Below are positions 1 through 12,800 of a stretch of DNA of 64,000 bases, piece after piece (the stretch's first letter is position 1; each line of letters starts with the position of its first letter). The position numbers and the translations under genes were made by a program. The notes under the pieces were generated by a model. The model saw nothing but the letters and a program-made list of their open reading frames with translations. It made no database searches and was not told the origin of the DNA. Location of the stretch: NCBI GenBank assembly GCA_023213315.1, contig JAKCPI010007900.1, positions 62,001-126,000 on the forward strand, written 5' to 3'. The stretch is from Euborellia annulipes. Its lineage: Eukaryota > Arthropoda > Insecta > Dermaptera > Anisolabididae.

Positions 1-645
1 ATATAGTCTTTTATAATTGTAATAAAATAATTACTATTTCATTCTTAACTTACATTCATCTTATAATATTCAAGGATAAAAAGGGAGATTCTCTATTTGT
101 CTGAATATTTTATTACAGTTATAGGTAATAAAATTGGATCGAATATTTGTTTCACAATGCTTAAATTTAAAATATTTTATACAAATCTACTAATCTATAA
201 TCAAATATTTTTTTTCTTTTCATTTCATAGACCATTCATGCATCTTGATGGGTTATTTTGACATTTTTCTATATTATATAATAATATCATAATAATTAGC
301 CGGGGTCGAAATGACCCTAACATTTGGTCACAACACATGTTTGGTTTGTTCGTTTAAATTACACATCACATTAGAATCTTACTAGTGAGACAAATCTCTA
401 CAGCAAGTACACATTTAGTTCATAATTCTGTCAGAAGGCATGTCTTTCAGGTTTGTGTCCTCGGGATAGATAATATAGACGAACCAAGGACCAACATGGA
501 GACAAACACCAATTAATACTCTGTTTATGACTGTTGGCAACGAGTTTGCGGCTGCGCCATGGTGCACGAGCCACCAAATACGGCACAATTATAAATAATG
601 TACAACTATAATACAAAATGTTTCGGATTTTGGGGTTTTACCTCC
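1..645 (-). other. Probable ephrin 3' UTR
   Basis: Downstream of the ephrin stop on the minus strand. The stretch 431-616 is more GC-rich than nearby introns, as in a transcribed UTR. An AATAAA signal on the minus strand lies at 114-109. No further splice acceptor was convincing. The cleavage site and exact end are not determined. Confidence 0.5.
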
Positions 646-803
646 TCACCGACCGTAAAATCGAGCAAGGATTTGTCCGATAACGAGAATTGTTAAAAGA
701 CTGAATCTATAATCAAGAACATCTTCGCCAAGAAGTCTTGATGCTGAGTTGTATGTCAATTCTTCATTTTTCACAACTTCATTAGGATGCTTGTCATATT
801 CAT
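646..803 (-). CDS. Ephrin: Ephrin terminal coding exon with GPI-signal-like tail
   Basis: 158 nt including the TGA at 648-646. The acceptor TTTTTTTGTTTTAG precedes 803, and its first two bases (AT) complete the codon opened in the stalk exon, giving Asn. It encodes EYDKHPNEVVKNEEL, then TYNSASRLLGEDVLDYR and a hydrophobic end. NSAS is a plausible omega-site region. The stop overlaps a possible donor (CG then GTGAGG at 650-645), so an alternative longer C-terminus cannot be excluded. Confidence 0.88.
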
Positions 804-3800
804 CTAAAACAAAAAAAGAAAAATGTATTTAAAGAAAAGAAAGCATTGCAATAAAAAAAAAAAAAAAAATAAATAATAATCTAATCATTCACTATGTCAT
901 TTTCCCATCAGAACCTAATTCATCTTTCATTTTACAGATGGTGGGGAGTAATTTCATCTTTTTGTTGAGCGGCCAAACTCACCGTTTCTAAATTAATAAT
1001 TGTGTTTTAATTTATATTTATTTGAAAAAATAATTTTTTAATAAAAAATCTGGAGTGACTGATCGCACAGCACACAACATCCGAACACACGGAAAGGTAA
1101 TTCGGTAATCAAAAGTTGTGTTCTGTACTTGTCACACCAGATTTTTTGTGTCGACATATATACATGTATTTAATTCCCGGTAGAAAAATTTATAAGGGAA
1201 AATATATTTTGTTACCATGGCAACCATTTCTCCTTTCCTCTGAAGTACAAGAGTGCCTCAATATCACTTATTAAGTAAAATAATATTTCTGATCATAAAA
1301 TAAATATAAATTATTTATCATAAAAGGTTCTGTGTTTAATTTCAATTCTTTTCATGCTACCTTATTATTAAAAATTTTCATGTATTTCATTTACTGAGAT
1401 TTATTAAAATTTTTTTGTTTTCAACACAAACTCATAATGAAGGAAAAAATAAAAAGAGAATGAAATCTAAATATTAGTCCCGAAACATCGACAGATGTAA
1501 ATAATTATTAACAAAAAAATATTTTCCTATTTTTCAAGAGCATTTTTTCATTTTCAAATTTAAGCGCGTAAATTTTAAATTTTTTATAATATAATCTTTA
1601 TAAATAAATTAAAGATAAATTAAAAATATTAATAATTGTGTTTTAATTGATATAAACTCTAAATCCATTTTCAATTGAATTCAAATAAGTTCAATTAAGT
1701 AGTGTGTGAATAAATTTTCAAATTTCAATTTTTGCGCGCAACAATTAGGAATATTAATAATTTCAGAACGGTTTCCTTTAATTGTTATCAAGTGAAATTA
1801 ATTTGTTTAGTGAATCTCAAGAATGTTTCAATTTAAATGTGAATTTTGTGTTTATTCAGTGCTAACTAATGAAATATTATTTTTTCAATAATTAAGGTAT
1901 GTTCTAGAATTATTATTTATATAAAGATTTATTAAAATATTAATTTTAAAGTGTATTAACATTTGCACGATAGAGTTGTTAATAGGCCATTTTGGACTAA
2001 TATGACATTAAATTTCATCTAATTGAAAAAATCAGATTTATAATTAATAAAACACTTAAAAATCTTTTAGGGGGGAGGGGGCAAGAGGAGTTTTAGTAGT
2101 CTGGGATTGTTATCATTGATTCTAGTATTAATATATGATCAGCAAGATTTTTTTTTTTTGTAAAACAAGAATCACACATTCCAATTTTAATAGGGTGACC
2201 GTACGCACGGTTTTGAACAGGATAATACCGTTTTTTTTTTAATATATTTCTCGGCCATACCGTCGTTTTGATAAAAATATAAATTTTGTTCCTTTTTTAG
2301 AAAAATGAACCGCGTCTTATTTATTTTTCTCAAGACTTTATGCTAAGGAATACGTAAAACGCGAAATTCTCTCTCATCTAACTAAATTTTTGTATCGGTT
2401 CTGTCAGTACAGAATAATTGAAGATATGAGTGCAAGAGTTAGATAATAACCAAATGTAAAGTTTGGAGAAAAATTAATTAAATTTGTATTTTGTAGATTA
2501 TTTGAATATAATGTGAAAGTATTAATGAATGCGTATTTACATATAGATTTTAAGGCTGATAACTTATCAAGAAATATATAAAAAAGAGAGAAATATGTGT
2601 TGAAATTATCCATTTCTTGAACTCAGAATAATGAATTTATAAGTACTAATTTTTTTATTTTCTATTCCTATAAATTGTTTTAAAATGAACAAAAAACATG
2701 AAAAATAATTATATTTATCAAAAAAACCAAACAAACAAAGAAATCATGTTTGTGAAAAAAGCTTTGAAATCTCATGAAAAGATGCTTAAGTTTCACTTTC
2801 AGAATCTATGTATAGTGAGGATAAATATTAAGTCCCACCCATGCGTTTTCTACTTGTGATTATTTCATTGTTTTTAAAAAAATATTATATATTTTTTAAA
2901 GGAAACTTTCATGGTTCAAACCTGGAAAATTTCCAATAAAGATTTTCATTTTCTTTTATAAAAACAATGAAATAATCACATGTAGAAAACGAATGGGTAG
3001 GACTTAATATTCACCCTCACTGTACACTATTTATTAAAACTATGTACTACTATGTACTAATATGTAGTATTTATTAAAAGTACTTTCACTGACGGATAGA
3101 GGACAGAGGGGGCTACATGTTTATGTAAAAAACTCAATTTCACCAAATGTGGTCATTATCTAGTTCTTCCACTCATATCTTCAATTGTTTTTAGAATTAG
3201 TATGTTTATATAATAAAACTTTTTTATGAATACATAATATTTTAAGAGTTGAGAACTAGAAGGGTCTATGAACTATTTTTTTGTGTGCTATTTTATGTAT
3301 ATTATGCATAAAGACATAAATGGCGTACAAAAAAATTGTCCATAGACCCCATTTAATTCTCAACTCTTCATTTTATAACACCGTTTTTGACATTACAATA
3401 TCCCGTTTTTGTAATATGGTCAGTCTAAAGTTTTCAAACGCCCAAAAAATTAAATACTCACTTGTCTTCTTGGTGGCTGGCTTGTGTCCGTGGCCAGATA
3501 AATCAAGATCTTTGTATGAAGTGGGTCTCGCAGTCGGTGGTGAAGTCGTTGTCTGCGGGAAAGCAGGGACAGCCGGGAAAACCGGTGCAGGGGCTAAGCT
3601 TGAAACGGGGCCGGACGTTGTGCTCGGCGAGGTGGCACTCATGCCTCGGTTCACGGAACCTGGAAACAACCAAGGAAACCGATTAGACCTTCGAGAACGG
3701 AAACTGATGGCTTAAAACAATGACCATCACCATCAACTAGGGGCTCCGAGAACACATCAACATAATTATAATTAGCAATCACAATCAAATTTTATAATTG

Positions 3801-6800
3801 TGAAGTTCTACAAAAAAAAAAAAGAAAAAACCTCTTAAGTAAATAGTCAATAAAACATTGGTCATAACGTCGCATTTCGACCGTGAAAAAGAAATAATAA
3901 CCCACAATAAAAAGGATCTATAATTTTATGAAGCAATAAATTAACAAATTAATTTCTCACTCTCAGGTAGAGAGAAGCTAATCAACCTGAAACCGACGTG
4001 GTAATAATTAAATAACTATAAATAACATGTTTTATTTCCTTTGAAAAGAACAAGATGTGTTATTTCTCAGTGATATTAAAAATATATTAAAAAAAAATGG
4101 TTTGTTGTGGTTGAAATGGAGGGTATTGGAAAAAGAGAAGAGCAGCTGCACTCACTCTGATTATGGTTGTCTTCGGGATGGCAGCACACTTTGAAGACCA
4201 CCTTCATGTTATCAGTGGTGCATCGGCCTCCAATCCGCCGGTGAAGATCCTCTTTGGAAGAGGTGGCTGAAGAAAGAAATAAAATACTTTTAGTCAACTT
4301 ATAATACTTCTTAAATCAAGAAAAAATATTAAGAATAATACAGAAGAAAATGTTGTGTATGAAGAGGGCAAAACTACAAATAGGAGTATCTTTATTATAA
4401 AAGAAAACTCGACGAATATTCAGAGAAACTTAACGTTAATCTTTTTAGATATTAATTTGATTCAGGAGTCACCAATATAGGAGTGTAATAAAATTCTCAA
4501 CTATTTAGAGATTATTATTAGGGGAATTTTTAATTACAGACCACATTTTTGTTATTAAATATTTATTAAAAATATAAATACTGTACGTTATTTAGAGATT
4601 TTTCAGCCATCATCAGTCTATTCAGAGATGAAATAAGTAAATTAGTAAATTCAATATTCATAGATTTATATACAAAATTCATATATATATATATATACAC
4701 CTAAATCCAATGCAACAACATCAAGTTTATATGTTGAGTAATTTGATGGGCTAATCTCTAGTATAAAGTCCGGAACCACCAGAGAGGAGGGCTTCATTCG
4801 TGATTCTTTCTTTCTCCTTTTTGGGATTCGTTCTTCCAATTTAATTTTAAAATCCCCATTTTTAAACAACTTGCAGGGGTCCCGACTTAATTGTTTCGGT
4901 CCAAAATGCAATTTGGTTTCCTTAGATTAATAAAAATTTAAAACAACTAGGAATTCTCGGCTTCGGTTCAGGTTTCTGTCGGTCAGAAACAATTAAATTC
5001 GAAGCGATTCAAAAATAAGATAAGATACTTTCAAAGTGTTTTAATCAAAATTTTGTTTTTTCTTTATTAACCATATAAAAATGCATCTTGGAAGATCAAA
5101 TTAAGATAAAATTAAATACAGTAGTATAGTTTTTTCTTCTTTTTATATTATAGAAACCGAAACCGACCGAAACAAATATCACTTTTGAATTTTTTTTTTA
5201 AATCTTGAGGATTCATATAGCAATGGATTTGCAACTCCTGTCAGATTCCACTTTTCGGGCCATATATATTCTAAAATTAATTTTCCATATGTTTAGTTCC
5301 TTATCAGAAACCTAAAAAAATAAACTGAATTTAATTATCTGATATTAATTAATTAAAGAAAATAATAAATGTACTTACAAATGAAATGACAGTTGGAGGT
5401 TAGGTTACCATATTTATTTGAATTACATTTTTCAATTATTATATTAACATTTTGATTATATTATTCACTAAATAAAAAGAAAACACCATCGTCAATGCTC
5501 TAAAACAGGGGTCAGAAACCTTTTTCGGACGGCGGGCCATTTTCAAAATAAAATTTTTTATGTGGGCCGCACATTCAAATGTAACAACAAAACAAAATAA
5601 AATTATTTTTCAATATTTACAGAGCTTGAAAGAGAGAATGGTTTTTGTTTTTATTTTTCATCTGTGGAATTGATAAATGTATCAATTACTTGTGTACTGT
5701 GCAACATCACACCAGATTTTAAAAAATGCCTTCATTCTACGCGCCATCTCCCCCACTCCTTTTTGAATTCCCTCCATTTTTAGAGAGAGGGAAACCATCT
5801 TTGAGTCAGTTGGCTTTTTACGCGCCGTCCATTCACTTCATATCCGCGTTTTTTATTAAAAGTTTTTTTTTATTTTGTGATTATTAGTGTTCATCAGTGT
5901 TTTAATTAGTGCTCTTGGATAATGGATTATTAATTTTAATGGTCGTCATCTTTCTTAGTCCCACACTGCGGGGTCGACTCAGAATCATTATTTATGGTAT
6001 TTATAATATTGGGTTTAATTACTCTCATTCTCTCTATTCTCTTGTAAAATTGTGTATCCTAAAATTTTCTACCATATAAATTTGTATTTGATAAAAAACC
6101 TATTTCTTATTACTTTCTCTTACCCTATATATGAAATATATAGAGAGAAAGTTTTTTTTTTTTATTATACAAATGTCTTATATCATTTTAAGAATTCGTT
6201 ATTAAAATAGATTTCTAACAAAATTCATTTTTCTTGGAACCAAGGTATTCTTGGAACTTGATTGTCATGTGCATAAGAGAATCAAATCATACAATCATCA
6301 GCTTGTTCGTTAGTTTCAAACTCTCGCCGCTTGGCGCGCTAGCTGCGCTTCCTTCAATCTGAGATGATATCAAAGTGTCTTTCATATTTTTAATACTCCA
6401 CAATTTATAATTCATCTTTTCTTAAAATGAATTTGCTTTATATATTGAAAGGCATATTTTAATTTTGTTTGTTTTTTGTTAGGCGGTTATAATTGGATAA
6501 AATTAATAGGTGATGATTGGAAATCTAATTTTCCTATTATTTTTCTACACCAAATTTTTTCATATCAATTTTTAGGGGGGGGGGGGGGCGAACTCATTTT
6601 TAAATATCCCCCTCCTCCATACACAAAAATATTTTTAAACCGTATATCCCTGAACCCCGAGGGCCCCGCCCGGGGCCTCTCAAAGACAAATTTTCAATAA
6701 TTTTTTTTATCTAAATTTTTCCTTTTTTGCCGAGTCCTGAGGGCCCCTGGGTCTCTTCAAAGACAAATTTTCAATAATTTTTTTTTTTTTTTATCTAAAT

Positions 6801-9800
6801 TTTTCAGTGTTAGCCGAGTCCTGAGGGCCCTGGGTCCTCTCAAGGACAAATTTTCAATAATTTTTTTTTTATTTAAAGGTCCCCTTTGGAACTTTTTACA
6901 CATTTAAAAAAAATTTTTCCAATTCTTATAAAATTTTGTATATATTTAGGATTCTCTATATATAATATCCAAAAATGAGATTAAAATTTTGAAAAATAAC
7001 CATAGTTTATTTCAAGCAGTCAACATTTAAAATACAAAACAATTGTATTTATTAATATAATCAATTAATGGAATGTAATTATTAATATATTTTTTTATTC
7101 TTCATACGTTTTAAATTTATTTTTAAATAAATTTATTTGTATAAAAAATATAAAAAATATGTTTTTGTAACAAGAGTGGTGAACAGGAATTAATTAATTA
7201 CTTCATACTTTTTAATTTTATTTTTTAATAAATTTGTATTAAAAATATGTATGGTCTTTGTAACAGGAGTGAACAGGAGAATAGAATAATAAAAGAGTGT
7301 GTTGGCGCCAACAAAAAAAATAATCTCTCTGTTATTGATCTCCGGGTATAATCATTGGAATTTATCATAAAAATTAATTTGAATAAAATATCTGATTTGT
7401 GCTGCACTCTTGTGGAAACTTTAAAAATTATACTTATAATTCTAAAAATCTCCACAGGATCGCAGCACTAATCAGCCTGAGATATCTTCTTAATTTATAT
7501 GTTAAATTTCCAATGATTATACCCGAAGATCAAAAACAGAGAGGAGATTATTTTTTTTGTTGGCGCCAACACACTCCTTTACTATTTTATTCTCCTGTTC
7601 ACTCCTGTTACAAAGACCATACATATTTTTAATACAAATTTATTTTAAGATAAAATTAAAAAGTATGAAGTAAATAATTAATAATCATTATATAAATATT
7701 TACAATTAATTAATTAAATTTGTTATATATATTCTTATAGTCAAAATACATTAAAAAATATTATATTTCCAAAATTAAGTACACATTTAAAGATCAAATT
7801 AATTATTCCACAGATTACTACTATTTTATTATAATAATGAAAAACGAAATTCGTAGCGCCGTAATCATCTCAAAAAATTTATATTTTCCAAAGTAAAATT
7901 AAGTTTCAAGGAATTGAAAATCTGAAACTAAATAGGCCTATATCAAGGGCGGATACAAGGGGGGAGGAGTAAATGAGGTAATTACCTCACCCTCTCCCGA
8001 GATTTGATAAAAATATTTTTTTTTGGGAATAAAATTTTATTTTGAATTTAAAATTCCGTAGCCCCTCACTGATTAATATGTTGGTAAATAAAAACCACGT
8101 GCAGCTCACAACTAGGTCGGTCCCCTTTGTTTTGCGCCCTCAGCCCAGTTGCGCCCGTGGCGGGCGCCTGTTTTGCCACGCCCTGGTTACAGCCCTGCTA
8201 AATATATCTCAACACTAAAAATCTGGTGTAACCAGCATGTTATTTTTTTTTTTATAATTTCTAACAGCATTTAAAATTTTAACACTAGATGTCGCTCTCG
8301 ATTATGATTTCGGGGGTAGGAGCGGAGGGGGGGGTTGTATTCCCTTGTCTACTGGATTAATATTTTAAAACTTGCTACTATAGCCGTCTTTATACATCTC
8401 TTTATACAAACGAGGATCTCAGAACGAGGATACCTATCTAAATATCCAATAGAAATGTTTAGGGATAATTCTTAATAATAAGTTACAAATTGTTCATTTT
8501 CCTTGTCATTTTCTGTTTCCAAAATGGTTATTATTGTCCGTTTTTTTTATTATAAGATTCAAACTTGTAGACTATTAAAAGTGGCATTTGAAAAGAGAAA
8601 AAAATTAAAAACTGACAGGATAAATCACTGGCTGTATCTATGGGGCCATTTAATTTATTATATGAAATACGCCATTTTGTTTGTCACGTCCGCTCATAAA
8701 TGAATTTAAAAATGGAGGTCGGTTTAAGAGGCGGAGCGAAGAACCATCCAATCCAATCATGTTTGCTTTGCGTATGAAACCATCTGCTGCCGATCGGCTA
8801 GTAAACAAGCAGCTACGGGAAATAAAAAAATAAATGATTATTTTATTTGAATTGTTCACAAACACACACAGTTTTCTTTTGTAGCTGAGTTGGATAGATA
8901 TAACGCCGACGACCTCAGACAACCCACTCTTCTTGGAGATATTCTACAACATTAATTTTATGATTCTTTTCTTATTTATCATATCTATAATTCGCTAAGA
9001 AGTAGGATTGTTAAAATTTTTATAATATATGCAGGAAATAATCTGACTTCCAAAGAAATATTCGTAGTTTATTTATAATTTAATATTTCTCAAATAAAAG
9101 CCTTCTTATATCAATCTGAATATCTTTTTTTTTTATACAAATACTGGATTAAAATTAAATATTGGCCTATACTTCAGAGGGTTATTCTCACATTTGGAAT
9201 GAGGGGTTTTAGGTATATATAAATTTTTTTTATAGGGTCTTGAATGCTTTTCCTTTTTTTAATAAACTTAGTAGTTTTATAATTTTCCTCATTATTATAT
9301 TTATATTAAAAATTTGAATTGATTTTTTAACTTTGAGAGAAACCTCTGGGTCCCCCTGAATATTTATATTTTTGGACAAATGTGAAGTTATTTTAAAACA
9401 TTGGCTATTCTATTAATATTTTTATCCCTTTATTATAAACCTAAGTTGGTCATTTGGGCTGCCTATCTCCCATTAACTAGAAATGAACCAAATGATAATT
9501 CCAGAGCATGGCTGAGATATGAAAGTATAAAGTAGAAGAGGGTGGTAACCTCAGTAGTAGAGTCTAACTTTTTTGGCCCATACCGATATTTTTTTAAGCT
9601 CTCTAATGCAAATTATATTTCATATAGGGTAAGAGAAAGTAAAATATAACTCTAGCTAAAAAAAAAACAAAATTTTTCAATTTTTGAAAAAATTTTCTTG
9701 AACCCCCCCCATCAAAAATTTCTGGCTACCCCTATGCACCCTTCTACTTTATTCACTATAATTTCAGAAAATATTTTAAGATTTAGTCTAGTTCTAATTA

Positions 9801-12800
9801 AATCCACCCTTAGAGAAATTTTTTTTTAATAAGCAAGCGCTTTTATTATTTTTAACTAAATTTTCACACATATCTTAAATAATTAAATAATTAAATTAAA
9901 TATATAATTATTTTTGCAATATTTTCTACACTATTTTTTTCATCATTCTCAAAACTACTCGTATTATATTCCATTCTCTCCCTACTTCCGATTGTTAATT
10001 GAATTTTCTGGTGGAATTTTGTAATGAAATTTAATGTAAACAGAATAATATGCAGATAGATGCATTCATATTTCATGAAATTCCTTTTATCACAGATGGA
10101 ATTAATTTTTGAATATTCCGGATTTACAATTTATCAAATATTTAAAAGTAATAAGAGAGAAAATATTTGAGTACAAAACAGTTAAATACAAGCTTCTTGT
10201 TTTCTATAATTATGATTAAAATTCAGTTAATAATTCAATATAAATAAATTAAGACTGAAGGTTTTGTAACATCTTTGCATACTTGAAATAAATGAAAGAT
10301 TCAAACACTTGTTCTTTTGGACCTATAAAATAATTTTATTGAATTGGGGAATGAAAAAATAATAATTGGTATACGACATCATCCTCACTTAGAGGGTTCT
10401 ATATATATAACTTTACTTTTCTACGTGTCCTCATGCCTGTTGTGATTTGTCCACAGAATTCACCAATTCAGCTCCTGCCTCATCCCCTTCCTCTCGACAA
10501 GCCTTTAAGAGCCGACCTCAAAATCATCGTCTCCACGTTAGTTGGCTTCGCATCCAGATTCTTACATCTGGTGAGTGTCTATCTAATGTTTAAAATTATT
10601 ATCAATTTATAGTTTAAATATATACTCATATTAAAATATGTGAGAAATCCAAAATATAAATATTTAAAATAAAAATATGAAATCATCCATTCCAATCATA
10701 TTTGGATTTACCTATAATCAAACAATAAACACGATATAACATTGTTAAAAAAAAAACATTTTTATTCATTTTTCAAGAATTCATTAAATTATAAATTGCC
10801 GAAGTATTTGTAACATGGTTAGACAATAATATTGAATATGTATTGAAATATTATAAAGAATAGCTTAGACTCGGAATTTACAATTTATCTAATTAAATAT
10901 GATAAAAATTTAATATACAAATTAAACACTAGGTTATTTGTTTCAAAGGTTTTATTAATTATAAAATTGATAGGATTAATTAATAGTAGTAAGTGTTAAT
11001 TTTATAATTAATAAAATCTTTGAAACAAATAACCTAGTGTTTAATTTGTATTAAATTTTAAGATTGCGGTGTGGGTTTTAGGTGAAACATTTTTAACTGA
11101 GGTTGTATTTATATGTGGAGTTTCACGGGGGTATAATAATAACAACGAATGTAGATTATACTCGATATATTTCTGGTTGTTATCCCATCTTCAGGAGTTA
11201 CAGACAAAAGCTAGCTGTATCTTCAGGAGTTATAGACAACTGTTGTCTGTATCTTCAGGAGTCACATACAACTGTTGTTTATAACTCCTGAAGATGGGAT
11301 AACAACCCGAAATATATAGAGTATAATCTACATTCGTTGTTATTATTATACCCCCGTGAAACTCCACATATATATAAAACCTCGGTTTAATTTGTAATTT
11401 GCAATTTTGGTTTTATTTAATTTTAATTTACAAAATATTTCAACGAAAACTTACGGTCGAAAGTTTAAATCTAATTAAATATGAGTTTTATTGATTTTGA
11501 GCCAAACGTCCGCTGGCCTCCGGGTATCGAACCTCGGATCTCTAGCCATTGGATCGTTTGGAACATCAATATAATAAATCTCACATTTAATTCGTTAAAT
11601 AATGCATTGCTCTATATGCTATCAGCAGAGCCTTTCAGAGAAAATGCGAGGCCCGGGGCAACTAATCACAAAAAAAAAAACCTATTGAAAAAGAGAGGAA
11701 ATGCCATTACATTTTGTCTACTTGTCCTAATCTCTGTCATATGGTTAGTTTTAAATTTCGTTTCGCTTTGCCTTCTTTATTGTTGTAAAATACATTTTCA
11801 TATCTTTCTAGAAAAGAAATGGAAAGGTAGATGGGGATTAAGAGTCCATGTCCTCCCCCCCCCCCTTACATCCACATGTTCTAATTAAGCTTATTATTAA
11901 GACTATTTAAATTTATAATATGGAAATATTACACATAATAACGTTAATTCAACTCATTTGTCCCAATTAATTAAAAAGTTTCTAAAATCTCGAATTCGAA
12001 TACATACATCAGTATCAATTTTAATTATTACAATTATTTATTATTATTTACTCATATTTACATATAATAATAAATATTTATCTAAAAATCTAATGATGGT
12101 TGGATGATATGATCTTAAACATTTGAATAATTATATATTATTATAAAAATATCGCTGAATATAAAAAAAAATAATAATTATTTTAAATATAACAAAAATT
12201 CTATATAAGAAAGTGTAAATAAATCTGTTTTTATCGTCCTCTACATTAGAGGTTCTCAACCATTTTTTTTATTCGTGGTATATAATAAAAATTTGACGAT
12301 AGAAAAGAAAAATGAAATACGTTTAATAAAACGATACAACAAAAAAGATTTTCACACTTGACAAAATCCATATATTGAATAGTTAAAGTAACGGATAGAG
12401 AGGGTTTTCACTTTCTTTTATATAAATATATAGGGTAGGGCCTATATATATATATATATTTTTTATGTACGTTTCCATAATATTATCACGAGTCTTAGGT
12501 GTTAATCGCCTACAATTACAATATTTAGAGAGATTTGTAACTTAAATGAAAAATTGAAACAATATTTGAAAGAAGGAGAGAGAGGGGGACTTATTATACT
12601 TGTAGAGTAAAATTATTACCCTATATTATTATTTATAAAATATTATATAAATGGATGTCATATGTCATGAGTTCTCTCTGTGGTCTTATAGTGAATTACA
12701 TTCAAATTAAAGGGACAATATTAAGTCCCTACCTGTCTTTTGAGTCTTGGGCGTAGACAACAGTCTAAGTCCCTACCGGCCTTTTGAGCCTTGCTCGTAG

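Larger units (their letters stand above)
804..3461 (-). other. Ephrin last intron
   Basis: Intron bounded by GTGAGT at 3461 and AG at 805-804. It contains an R1 right-end fragment (1047-1258) and a Tc1/mariner-like MITE (2813-3022). The remainder is AT-rich sequence with poly-A/T tracts and no feature I can support. Confidence 0.75.

Noticed and set aside
431..616. A 61-aa minus-strand open frame beyond the ephrin stop
   Set aside because: No acceptor or donor fits it, and it lies where the 3' UTR is expected.
4601..4616. CTGATGA core on the minus strand followed by GGC and GAAA
   Set aside because: Helix II is missing (only five bases between core and GAAA), and no helix I or III partner is visible. 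At best a decayed copy.
11481..11888. A 135-aa plus-strand open frame
   Set aside because: It runs across a tRNA-like fragment and homopolymers; the composition is not protein-like and nothing matches a known family.
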